A stretch of DNA of 17,509 bases from JAQBGV01 sp032128395 (GTDB lineage: Bacteria; Planctomycetota; UBA8108; UBA1146), in NCBI GenBank assembly GCA_032128395.1, contig JAQBGV010000179.1:1-17509 (forward strand). The letters run 5' to 3'. The translations under genes and the position numbers were made by a program. This document shows positions 6,547 through 13,757 of this stretch, piece after piece. The notes under the pieces were generated by a model. It was not told the DNA's origin, made no database searches, and saw nothing but the letters and a program-made list of their open reading frames with translations. How positions within the stretch are numbered: the stretch's first letter is position 1; each line of letters begins with the position of its first letter.

Positions 6547-8741
6547 GAGCGTTCCTCTGGCGCCGGGGCGATTGGGAACCCGGAACCACGTTCCCTCCCC
6601 CCGAGGTCGCAGATGGCGAGGTGATCCACCTCATCGCGGACGGGGAGAGCCCGGTGAACGCGCTCTCTCTCGAAAGCATCGAGGAACTCGAGCGGGCACT
6701 CGATGAGATCGCGGGCGAAACCGGGGTGCGAGCGATGGTGATCTCGAGCGCGAAGGTCGGGCACTTCATCGCGGGGGCGGACATCGACGAGATCGGCGGG
6801 ATCACCGATCCTGAGGAGGCGACACGCCTCGCGACTCTTGCTCAGGAGGTATTCGGCCATCTGGGACGCCTCCCCTTCCCGAGTTTCGCACTGATTCACG
6901 GAACTTGTCTCGGCGGCGGACTCGAGCTTGCCCTCGGCTGCAACTATCGCATCGCAGTCTCGAGCCCGAGCACCAAGATCGGACTCCCCGAGGTGAACCT
7001 CGGGATCATCCCCGGATTCGGGGGAAGCCAGCGGTTGCCTCGCCTGATCGGAGTGGCGAAGGCGCTGCCGTTGATCCTCGCGGGCTCGCGTCTGCCGGCC
7101 GAGGTCGCGCTGCGCCGGGGGATCGTCGACGCGGTGGTCCCCCCGGAAGGAGCGCTCGGGATCGGGCTGCGCGCGGTGAAGAAGATCGTCGAAGACGGCG
7201 GGGCCCAGGTCGCGAAGCAGCGGCTGAGACATCGCGGAGGGTGGCGCCATCGATTGCTCGAGGGGAACCCGATCGGTCGGGCCCTGCTCGCTCGGGGAGC
7301 GCGCAAGCAGGTGCTCGCGAAGACGGGCGGTCATTACCCTGCGCCGCTCGCGGCGATCGACCTCGTCGTTCCGGCCGCCAGCCGAACGCTCGGCGCAGGT
7401 CTCGCCGTGGAGGCGAAGGTGGTCGGGTTGCTCGCGGTGGGGCCGGTCTGCAAGAACCTCGTGCGGATCTTCCAGGCATCGGAGCGCGCTCGGAAATACT
7501 CGGGTCCCGAGGAGGGTGATCGTGGTCGCTGGCCCCGGCCGGGATTCCTCGGCGTCCTGGGAGCGGGCGTGATGGGGGCCGGAGTGGCGAGCGCCGCTCT
7601 CGATCGGGGTCTCGCGGTGCGCCTCCGCGACATCGCGGAGGAGCCGCTCTCCCGGGGGCTCGCCCAGATCGCGGGAGATGTCCGCCAGCAGGTCGAGCGC
7701 CGACGCCGAAGTGCTCTCGAAGGGGAGGAGATCCTCTCACGGCTGACCCACGGAACCGAACCCATCGGGTTCGGCCGCTGCGACGCGGTGCTCGAGGCGA
7801 TCGTGGAGCGGATGGATGTGAAGCAACGGGCGCTCCGAGAGATCGAACCGCAGCTCCGCGACGATTGCCTCTTCCTGACCAACACGTCGGCGCTCTCCGT
7901 CACCGAGTTGCAGGGCTCCGCTGCGCTCCCCGAGCGGGTCGTCGGCCTGCACTTCTTCAACCCGGTGTCGCGCATGCCACTCGTCGAGGTCATCGCAGGG
8001 CGTCAAACCGCGCCATGGGCGGTCTCGCGCACGATCGGTCTCGCTCAGGCGCTCGGCAAGTATCCGGTTCTCGTCCAGGACTCTCCGGGGTTCTTGGTCA
8101 ACCGCCTGCTGATGCCATACCTCGACGCCGCGGTGCGGTTGCTCGAGAGCGGGGTTCCCGGTCCAGTGATCGATTCCGCCGCGAAGCGGTTCGGACTTCC
8201 GATGGGACCGATGCGGCTGATCGATGAGGTCGGGGTCGACATCGGGGTCGAGGTTGCGGAGACGCTGCACGCCGCGTTCGGTGACCGGGCGACGCCGAGC
8301 ACGTTTCTCGGACGCCTCGTCGAAAAGGGATGGCTCGGTCGGAAGACGGGGGTCGGGTTCTACCGCCACCCTCAGGGGAAGGGATCGACCGTCTGGAACG
8401 AGGGGATCGGCGGGTGCATCGACTCCCCCCGTCGGGCGCTGGCAGAGGCGGAGATCGTGGCTGCGCTCATCGATCCGATGGTCGACGAAGCGGCGCGGTG
8501 CCTCGAGGAAGAGGTCGTCTCGAGCGCCGAGACGATCGATCTCGCACTCGTGATGGGAACCGGTTTCCCCCCCTTCCGCGGCGGTCTGCTCCGCTACGCG
8601 GACACCACCGGCCTCGCCGAGATCGTCGCCCGGATCGAGGGCAGCGACAGCGAGCGCACCCCGAGTTCACTCCTTGCGGAGCTGGCGCAGGAGGGTGCGA
8701 CTTTCTACGGTCCGAACGCGATGACGGTGGACGTGGTCTAG
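6543..8741 (+). CDS. fadJ: Multifunctional beta-oxidation protein (enoyl-CoA hydratase / 3-hydroxyacyl-CoA dehydrogenase), FadJ-like
   Basis: The 732-residue alpha subunit catalyses hydration of enoyl-CoA and NAD-dependent oxidation of 3-hydroxyacyl-CoA. The N-terminal crotonase half shows the oxyanion motif FIAGADIDEI and both catalytic glutamates, Glu128 in GGGLELALGC and Glu150 in LPEVNLGIIPGFGG. The dehydrogenase part starts with the NAD motif GAGVMG (340-345). It continues with TNTSALSVTEL, the catalytic pair His470 (LHFFNP) and Glu482 (LVEVI), and PGFLVNR. The last domain holds VMGTGFPPFRGG, typical of this family. ATG at 6543 has GGAGGGG eight bases upstream and overlaps the thiolase stop, so the subunits are probably made together. 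No catalytic residue is missing. FadB is the alternative name; the FadI-type partner favours FadJ. It ends at a strong hairpin. Confidence 0.94.
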   Translation: MRAFLWRRGDWEPGTTFPPPEVADGEVIHLIADGESPVNALSLESIEELERALDEIAGETGVRAMVISSAKVGHFIAGADIDEIGGITDPEEATRLATLAQEVFGHLGRLPFPSFALIHGTCLGGGLELALGCNYRIAVSSPSTKIGLPEVNLGIIPGFGGSQRLPRLIGVAKALPLILAGSRLPAEVALRRGIVDAVVPPEGALGIGLRAVKKIVEDGGAQVAKQRLRHRGGWRHRLLEGNPIGRALLARGARKQVLAKTGGHYPAPLAAIDLVVPAASRTLGAGLAVEAKVVGLLAVGPVCKNLVRIFQASERARKYSGPEEGDRGRWPRPGFLGVLGAGVMGAGVASAALDRGLAVRLRDIAEEPLSRGLAQIAGDVRQQVERRRRSALEGEEILSRLTHGTEPIGFGRCDAVLEAIVERMDVKQRALREIEPQLRDDCLFLTNTSALSVTELQGSAALPERVVGLHFFNPVSRMPLVEVIAGRQTAPWAVSRTIGLAQALGKYPVLVQDSPGFLVNRLLMPYLDAAVRLLESGVPGPVIDSAAKRFGLPMGPMRLIDEVGVDIGVEVAETLHAAFGDRATPSTFLGRLVEKGWLGRKTGVGFYRHPQGKGSTVWNEGIGGCIDSPRRALAEAEIVAALIDPMVDEAARCLEEEVVSSAETIDLALVMGTGFPPFRGGLLRYADTTGLAEIVARIEGSDSERTPSSLLAELAQEGATFYGPNAMTVDVV

Positions 8742-8752
8742 TGTCGAGACCG

Positions 8753-8785
8753 GTGGACAGGCTCCGCATCGCGGAGCCTGTCCAC
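8753..8785. terminator. Bidirectional terminator hairpin between convergent genes
   Basis: A perfect 15-bp inverted repeat, GTGGACAGGCTCCGC and its complement, has a three-base loop ATC. It sits in the 54-base gap between the fadJ stop (8741) and the stop of the minus-strand giant gene (8796). The flanks can extend the stem through ACCG (8749-8752) and CGGT (8791-8794). There is no long T-run on either side, only a pyrimidine-rich TCTCTC on the plus side. Its symmetry and position fit a shared terminator for both genes. Confidence 0.8.
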
Positions 8786-8795
8786 TCTCTCGGTC

Positions 8796-11700
8796 CTACA
8801 GACTACAGCCGCTACAAGCCGGCGGATTCTGCGGCGGCAGTCCACCCCCGAACAAGTACAGCAGTTCGTACACCGCGTCCCCGAGATCGATGTTTCCGTC
8901 GAGATTCAGGTCCGCGGTGCGGAGGCAGCGCGGCGGCGTACCGGATGCGAATATGTAGGCCAAGAGCGAGATCGGGTCGGTGATGTCGTACGCACCGTCC
9001 GAGTTCACATCGCCCGAAGCGACCACCTCGACCACGAGCGGCATGGTGAAGGTGCTCCCATCCCCGCAGGAATTCGTCACCGTCAGCGCGATGGTGTAGG
9101 TCCCCGGTTGGGTGAAGACATGTGTGGCGCTCCCCGGGGTTGCCTCCGTGGTGCCGTCGCCGAAGTCCCAGAGCCAGCCCGCGATCTCACCGGTCGAGAG
9201 GTCGGTCAGCTCGACGCAGTGCGGCGCGATCCCGAGTGTCTCCGATAGAAGTCCGAAAGCTGCGGTCGGGGTCTGACAGATATCGATCGTCAGTGAGCCG
9301 CTGACCGAGCCGCACGGGCTCGACACGGTCCACGTGGTGGTGTGCGCCCCCGGTGCGAAGTCGTGGATCGGGGAGGGAGCGGTGCTCGTCCCCCCATCCC
9401 CGAAGTCCCACAGGAAGGAGAACGGCCCACTCCCGGTGGGGTTGGCGTCGAACTGGAAGGTCGTCGGCGGTCCAGTCGGGAGCGCGACGGCGATCGGTGT
9501 GGCTCCGACGGGATCGCACACCTGTACGGTGAGTTGCCCCGTCGCGTCACCGCAGGAGTTGTTCGCCGTCACCGAGACGGTGTAGGTCCCTGGGATCGTG
9601 TAGGTGTGGGTCGGATCGGAGAGGAGCGAGGTCGAACCGTCCCCGAAGGTCCACAAGGTCGTGAGTGGGGCGGTTCCCGTCGCTCCGCTCGAAAACGCGA
9701 TGCTGAGGGGAGCGTTTCCGAGGGTGGTGCTGGCGTTCGGCACGACCGTCGCCCCCGCGCAGACCACGATCGGGATCGTCACCGTCTGCGACCCGCACGA
9801 GTTCGAGACCGTGACGGACGCCTGGAAGGTCCCCTCAGCGGTGAAGGTGTGGGTCGGGTTCAGGGCGATGGAGAGCCCGCCATCGCCGAAGGTCCAGAGC
9901 ACACCCACCGGTCCGGTTCCCACGGCGTTCGCGGCGAACTGCACGGTCAGCGGAGAGGCGCCGGCCGTGGGGATCCCGGTCGGAGTAGCGCTCGCCGGCG
10001 TGCACGCATTGACAATGATCGCCGCCTGCTGCGAGCCGCAACCGTTGGTCGCGCTCACCGTCGCGTTGAAGGTTCCACCGGTCGTGTACGTATGCAGCGG
10101 ATTCGCCTCGGTCGATACGCCTCCGTCGCCGAAGGTCCAGAGGTAGTCGATCGGCCCCGAGCCGCCTCCGCCTGCGCTGAACTGGACCGTCAAGGGAACC
10201 GAGCCGCTCGCGGGAGCCGCCAGCGGCGCGATCGTCACCGGGGCACAGGCGGTGATCGGGAGGGTGTGCGTGGAAGTTCCGCACGTGTTCGTTACGGTCA
10301 AGGAGGCGACGAAGTCCCCTGCCGCGTAGGTGTGCGTCGGGTTCGGTTGCACGCTGGTCGTGCCATCGCCGAAGTTCCAGGAGTAGAGAATCGGACCTGT
10401 CCCCGTCGCGCCTGCTGCGAATTGGACGGAGAGGGGCGGGGAGCCACTGGAGGGTGTTGCGCTCGGCAGCGCGGTCACGGGAGCACAGACTTCGATGAGG
10501 ACCTGGTCCTGCACCAAGCCGCAGCTGTTGGTGGCGGTCAACTGAACAGCGTAGAGCCCCGCGGTCGAGAATACGTGGAGCGGAGCGCTCGCGCTGCTGG
10601 TCGAGCCGTCGCCGAAATTCCAACTCGTGGCGATGGGCGCGGTTCCGGTGGCTCCCGATCCGAACTGCACCGCGAGGGGCGGGGGCCCGGAGAGTACATC
10701 GGCGGTAAGCCCGATCGCGATGGGGTTGCAGACCTGCACCTGGAGCGACCCCTGCGCGAGTCCACAGCCGTTCCCGACGAGGAGGGTCACCGGATAGATT
10801 CCCTCGGCGCCATAGGTGTGCACGGGGTTCGGCACGAGTGCGGTGGTCCCGTCCCCGAAGTCCCACACGAATTGGAACGGGGGGGTCCCGCTGGCCGAGC
10901 TCGAGAACTGGACAGTGAGCGGCGATGGCCCCGACGTCAGGTCTGAGCTCGCGCTGACCGTGGGGGCCGTGCACGGAGACTCGTCGCCGAGCAGTCGAAG
11001 ACAGCAGTCGGTCAGGAGGCCGTCTCCCCCCGCGACCGCGTCGATGATGGTCACGATCCAAGCGCCTTGCATCTCTTCGCCGATCAGGCGCGTGAGGCTC
11101 CCGAGGGCGGGCTGCATCCGAACACCGTCCGGGAGAAGCGCGGGGTTGTAGGGGATCCCGTCCGAAGCGAACACGACGTCGATACCCGAGAGAGGGTTCG
11201 CTCCTAGAGTGTTGAGTGTCACCACCGAACCTTGGGGGGTCTGAAGACTCATCTGGATGTCGTGGGCGAAGGGGTGCTCGATCCGGATGTGGAGTTCCGC
11301 TTCCTCGACGAGGTACGGATCAGGGACGTCGATCGGGACGACCCGGGGACCGAGGGCGAACGAGATCGGCAGTGGGTCGAGCACGTCGAGGCACCACGAC
11401 TCGAGGACGCCATTGTCCCCGCTGTTCACGTCGGTCACGGTCAGCGTCCACGGACCCGTGGCGGTCCCGTTGTCGAAGTCGGCGAGCGAACCCGGCCCCT
11501 GGGGCTGCAGGTGTGCGCTCCCGGGGAGTGCGACAGGGTTGAACGGCGAACCCTCGTCGTCGAAGGTCGTGTGGATGTCGTCAATATTGCCGCCACCCGG
11601 GGCGAGCAGGTTGACCGAGGTCCCGGTCGGGCTCGCCAGGTCGATATCGAGATCCCCGATCCAAGTGTGCTGGATGTCGAGCGCGACGTCGAGGTCTCGA

Positions 11701-13469
11701 ATCACTCCGCTCAGAGCGGATGTGATCGTCGACACAGTCGGCGAAACTTGGCTGATCGGGGCGGCCGGAGCCACGCACACGACCGCACGGGGCGCGATGT
11801 GACAATACTCGCGGCGGGTGAACTCATCGATGCTCAGGCACCAGCGGTCCAGGGTTCCGACCTGGGAGAAGAAGGAATCGACCGCTTCGATCGTCCAGTC
11901 CCCGTTCGGGTCGGTGCCATTGAAGTCCGAGAGCAGCCCGGGACCGTCGGGGGTGTTCCCGAACCCGTCGTCGTCGTAGGTGGTGAAGAGCCCGCTCCCG
12001 GTCACTACGCTCTGGTCGTGCAGACGCACCGAGGTCCCGAGCGGTCCGGTGACGTCGACGGTGAGGTCTCCGACAAAGGGGTGGGTGATCTCCACCGTGA
12101 CGTTGAGGTCACGGATGGAATTCGTTCCTTCCGTGATGGTGATGGTATCCGAGACCGGCGTCCCGACCGGTTGGATCAGGATTCCGGGAGGTGGAGAAGC
12201 GGTCATGCACCAAGAGTTCAGGGAGCCATTCCCGAGGGGGACCGCGTCGGTGACGGTGAGCGTCCAGTCGCCGGTGAACGGTATCCCGTTGAACGCCGCG
12301 AGCAGTCCCGGGCCCGAGGGCCGCATCCGTGCGCTGGTGTTGAAGGGGATGCTGCCGTGGGGGGCTCCTTCGTCATCGAAGGTCGTCAGTAGGTTCGGCC
12401 CGATTCCCACGCCGTCGAAGACGGTGACCGATGTGCCCCCCGGGCCGGTCAGGGTGATCGTCAGATCGCCGACCTGCGGGTGGACGAGGATCAGGGCCAG
12501 ATCGAGGTCGCCGATCGGGAATCCGGCGGTCACCGTTCGAGTGTCGGAGGCGGGAGACGTGGCGTTGCTGATCGGGAGCGGTCCCGTGAGCAGCCCGCAG
12601 CGGGTGATGGCGGGACCGGCGGGCTCGGAGCAACGGACGAAGTCCGCGAATTCAGGGATGACCGAGTCAGGGCAGGGGGGGAGCGCCGCGATCTCCAGGA
12701 GCAGGTTCGACGACGCTTCCACGAGGAAGAGCGACGGCGTCCCGCTCGAGCCCTGCGCGACCCACTCCACTCCGTTGACGAGGGGACCGAGGAGCGCGAT
12801 ATCGATCCCCGCGATCGCGACCCCCTCCGGCGAGAGCACCGTGTCGACCCGCGTGACTTGTCCGTCGGAGACCTTGCCGTGGGGGATCTCGAACAGTCCA
12901 CAGTCACTTCGGAAGGCGATTCCGCCGCCACTCCCCTGGCCGTCCGGGTGAGGGAGCAGACCGCCGAGTGCGCTGCCGTCGGCGATAGAGTGCTGGCTGT
13001 ACTGATCGTGGGTGACGTCGTTCGCCCAGATATTGCTCTGCGCGTCGAGACAGATTCCGATCGGGGTGCCGAACGCGGGAAGGGTCAGAGCGCCGAGGGC
13101 GACCGCATTCATGCCCTGGAGGTCGGTCCGCCAGAGGGTCTGGGGGGCACCCGGGACCGCCCAGTAGATGAAGGTTCCATCCGAGGTGATGCCGGTCGTG
13201 GCGACCGCACCCCCGGGGTTGGGAATCGTCCCGATGGCTCCCGCCCCGAGGGACGTCAGATCATAGACGTAGGTCAATCCGGAGAATGCATCGGGGACAT
13301 AGAGGAGGCTCGTCCCCGGGATGTGGCAGAGATCGATCGCGTCGGCCCCCGCGAATGGAGTGGACTGGAGCAGCTCCGCGGGCTGCAGGGAAGGAATCTG
13401 CGCTTCGGCCAAATCAATTCCGACGAGCGGCAGCATCGCCACCGCGAGGAAAACCCACAGATTCCTCAT
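8796..13469 (-). CDS. Giant secreted modular protein: propeller-like head, four P domains, eight PKD domains, dockerin-like tail
   Basis: The 1557-residue product is exported through a signal peptide (1-23, ending LAEAQ). Residues 24-280 are beta-rich with SMP-30/NHL-like repeats (phrases such as GICLDAQSNIWAND), probably a propeller. Four P (homoB) domains follow, about 289-830; the first three carry the T(F/Y)DD(E/D)G motif and a Trp-Cys near the end, and no protease domain accompanies them. Eight PKD domains span 833-1483, each with W(D/N/T)FGDG and NxCG-like turns. Residues 1484-1557 form two dockerin-like EF-hands (DVNSDGAYDITD and DLNLDGNIDLGD), a common C-terminus in planctomycete secreted proteins. 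The frame is open 158 codons further upstream, but the GGAGGAA at 13475-13481 and the signal peptide fix ATG at 13469. It is probably a surface or matrix adhesin; no enzymatic activity is evident. Confidence 0.9.
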   Translation of the reverse strand: MRNLWVFLAVAMLPLVGIDLAEAQIPSLQPAELLQSTPFAGADAIDLCHIPGTSLLYVPDAFSGLTYVYDLTSLGAGAIGTIPNPGGAVATTGITSDGTFIYWAVPGAPQTLWRTDLQGMNAVALGALTLPAFGTPIGICLDAQSNIWANDVTHDQYSQHSIADGSALGGLLPHPDGQGSGGGIAFRSDCGLFEIPHGKVSDGQVTRVDTVLSPEGVAIAGIDIALLGPLVNGVEWVAQGSSGTPSLFLVEASSNLLLEIAALPPCPDSVIPEFADFVRCSEPAGPAITRCGLLTGPLPISNATSPASDTRTVTAGFPIGDLDLALILVHPQVGDLTITLTGPGGTSVTVFDGVGIGPNLLTTFDDEGAPHGSIPFNTSARMRPSGPGLLAAFNGIPFTGDWTLTVTDAVPLGNGSLNSWCMTASPPPGILIQPVGTPVSDTITITEGTNSIRDLNVTVEITHPFVGDLTVDVTGPLGTSVRLHDQSVVTGSGLFTTYDDDGFGNTPDGPGLLSDFNGTDPNGDWTIEAVDSFFSQVGTLDRWCLSIDEFTRREYCHIAPRAVVCVAPAAPISQVSPTVSTITSALSGVIRDLDVALDIQHTWIGDLDIDLASPTGTSVNLLAPGGGNIDDIHTTFDDEGSPFNPVALPGSAHLQPQGPGSLADFDNGTATGPWTLTVTDVNSGDNGVLESWCLDVLDPLPISFALGPRVVPIDVPDPYLVEEAELHIRIEHPFAHDIQMSLQTPQGSVVTLNTLGANPLSGIDVVFASDGIPYNPALLPDGVRMQPALGSLTRLIGEEMQGAWIVTIIDAVAGGDGLLTDCCLRLLGDESPCTAPTVSASSDLTSGPSPLTVQFSSSASGTPPFQFVWDFGDGTTALVPNPVHTYGAEGIYPVTLLVGNGCGLAQGSLQVQVCNPIAIGLTADVLSGPPPLAVQFGSGATGTAPIATSWNFGDGSTSSASAPLHVFSTAGLYAVQLTATNSCGLVQDQVLIEVCAPVTALPSATPSSGSPPLSVQFAAGATGTGPILYSWNFGDGTTSVQPNPTHTYAAGDFVASLTVTNTCGTSTHTLPITACAPVTIAPLAAPASGSVPLTVQFSAGGGGSGPIDYLWTFGDGGVSTEANPLHTYTTGGTFNATVSATNGCGSQQAAIIVNACTPASATPTGIPTAGASPLTVQFAANAVGTGPVGVLWTFGDGGLSIALNPTHTFTAEGTFQASVTVSNSCGSQTVTIPIVVCAGATVVPNASTTLGNAPLSIAFSSGATGTAPLTTLWTFGDGSTSLLSDPTHTYTIPGTYTVSVTANNSCGDATGQLTVQVCDPVGATPIAVALPTGPPTTFQFDANPTGSGPFSFLWDFGDGGTSTAPSPIHDFAPGAHTTTWTVSSPCGSVSGSLTIDICQTPTAAFGLLSETLGIAPHCVELTDLSTGEIAGWLWDFGDGTTEATPGSATHVFTQPGTYTIALTVTNSCGDGSTFTMPLVVEVVASGDVNSDGAYDITDPISLLAYIFASGTPPRCLRTADLNLDGNIDLGDAVYELLYLFGGGLPPQNPPACSGCSL
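8799..9020 (-). other. Dockerin-like double EF-hand, C-terminal domain
   Basis: The last 74 codons encode two calcium-loop-like repeats, DVNSDGAYDITD and DLNLDGNIDLGD. Each is followed by a hydrophobic helix (ISLLAYIF and AVYELLYLF) and then a Gly/Pro/Cys-rich end. The Asp/Asn positions of both EF loops are intact. In clostridia such domains bind cohesins. In planctomycetes they occur on many secreted proteins, often without a known cohesin, and may act in surface attachment or sorting. No cohesin is encoded in this window. Confidence 0.82.
9021..10973 (-). repeat. Array of eight PKD-domain repeats, about 240 bp each
   Basis: Eight in-frame units recur about every 240 bases. The W-x-FGDG core is found near 9165, 9400, 9645, 9885, 10125, 10365, 10605 and 10855. 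Every unit begins with a Cys and ends with an N/S-x-CG turn, suggesting one disulfide per module. The units differ considerably in sequence, so this is an old, diverged array, not a recent expansion. PKD domains form extended rods and mediate contacts with proteins or polysaccharides. Confidence 0.93.
10980..12605 (-). repeat. Array of four P (proprotein convertase homoB) domains, about 400 bp each
   Basis: Four units of about 130 residues recur. The core motif T(F/Y)DD(E/D)G lies near 12377, 11970 and 11560 on the minus strand. A degenerate copy (FASDG) lies near 11165. The units share an I/L-x-H-P/T-hydrophobic-x-GD/HD strand, a GPGLL/GPGSL-like turn and a WC or CC near the end. P domains usually stabilise subtilisin-like proteases, but no catalytic domain is present here. 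The bacterial use as stand-alone adhesive modules is an inference. Confidence 0.85.
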
Positions 13470-13474
13470 GATCG

Positions 13475-13481
13475 TTCCTCC
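13475..13481 (-). promoter_or_regulatory. Ribosome-binding site fixing the start of the giant secreted gene
   Basis: On the minus strand, GGAGGAA lies five bases before the ATG at 13469, directly ahead of the signal peptide. The frame stays open for another 158 codons upstream, so this site is what sets the start. Confidence 0.8.
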
Positions 13482-13485
13482 CCCG

Positions 13486-13522
13486 GAGCGGGATCGACCC
13501 GCTCGAGTGGCCCTACCGGGCC
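13486..13522 (-). other. Two adjacent hairpins in the leader of the giant secreted gene
   Basis: Perfect stems lie just upstream of the Shine-Dalgarno site: GAGCGGG/CCCGCTC with a five-base loop (13486-13504) and GGCCC/GGGCC with a four-base loop (13509-13522). In the roughly 150-base leader they could affect translation or mRNA stability. No known riboswitch class is recognised. Confidence 0.4.
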
Positions 13523-13623
13523 AGGCACACCTCGTTCGTGACGGGACGGAAGACACTCGGATGGTGCGGATCGAGCCCGATTCGCGGGATGGAGTGTATT
13601 CCCTCCCAATAAACAGAAGCTCG

Positions 13624-13651
13624 ATTGTAATGTTTGTAAATACGTCGTCAA
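13624..13651 (-). promoter_or_regulatory. Sigma70-type promoter of the giant secreted gene
   Basis: Read on the minus strand, TTGACG (13646-13651) and TACAAT (13624-13629) are separated by 16 bases; each box matches consensus at five of six positions. They lie in the only A/T-rich patch of the region. Transcription would start near 13617, giving a leader of about 150 bases. This is the best promoter match in the window. Confidence 0.6.
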
Positions 13652-13718
13652 CCGGCGCGTGGAGGTCCACGGGGTGGGGATCCGAGGGGAGGATCGAGCC
13701 GGGCGCCTCGAAAGGGGC

Positions 13719-13727
13719 TGCTATACT
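13719..13727 (+). promoter_or_regulatory. Extended -10 promoter of the HEAT-repeat gene
   Basis: TGCTATACT combines the TGn extension with a -10 box matching five of six positions (TATACT, 13722-13727). No -35 box is evident at the usual spacing, which is normal for extended -10 promoters. Transcription would begin near 13734, leaving about 24 bases before the ATG at 13758. Confidence 0.5.
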
Positions 13728-13746
13728 CTGCTCCCCGTAGTTCGAA

Positions 13747-13752
13747 GAGGAG
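13747..13752 (+). promoter_or_regulatory. Ribosome-binding site fixing the HEAT-repeat gene start
   Basis: GAGGAG is placed five bases before the ATG at 13758, immediately ahead of a signal peptide. It excludes the in-frame upstream ATG at 13659, which precedes the likely transcription start. Confidence 0.75.
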
Positions 13753-13757
13753 CTTCG

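Noticed and set aside
9342..10946. Plus-strand open frame of 534 codons inside the PKD array
   Set aside because: It repeats with the 240-base period of the PKD units and is antisense to them, so it has no independent support.
9021..10973. Regular 240-base periodicity as a possible CRISPR or satellite array
   Set aside because: The period is in-frame, units diverge in sequence, and each encodes a PKD domain; no short direct repeats with spacers are present.
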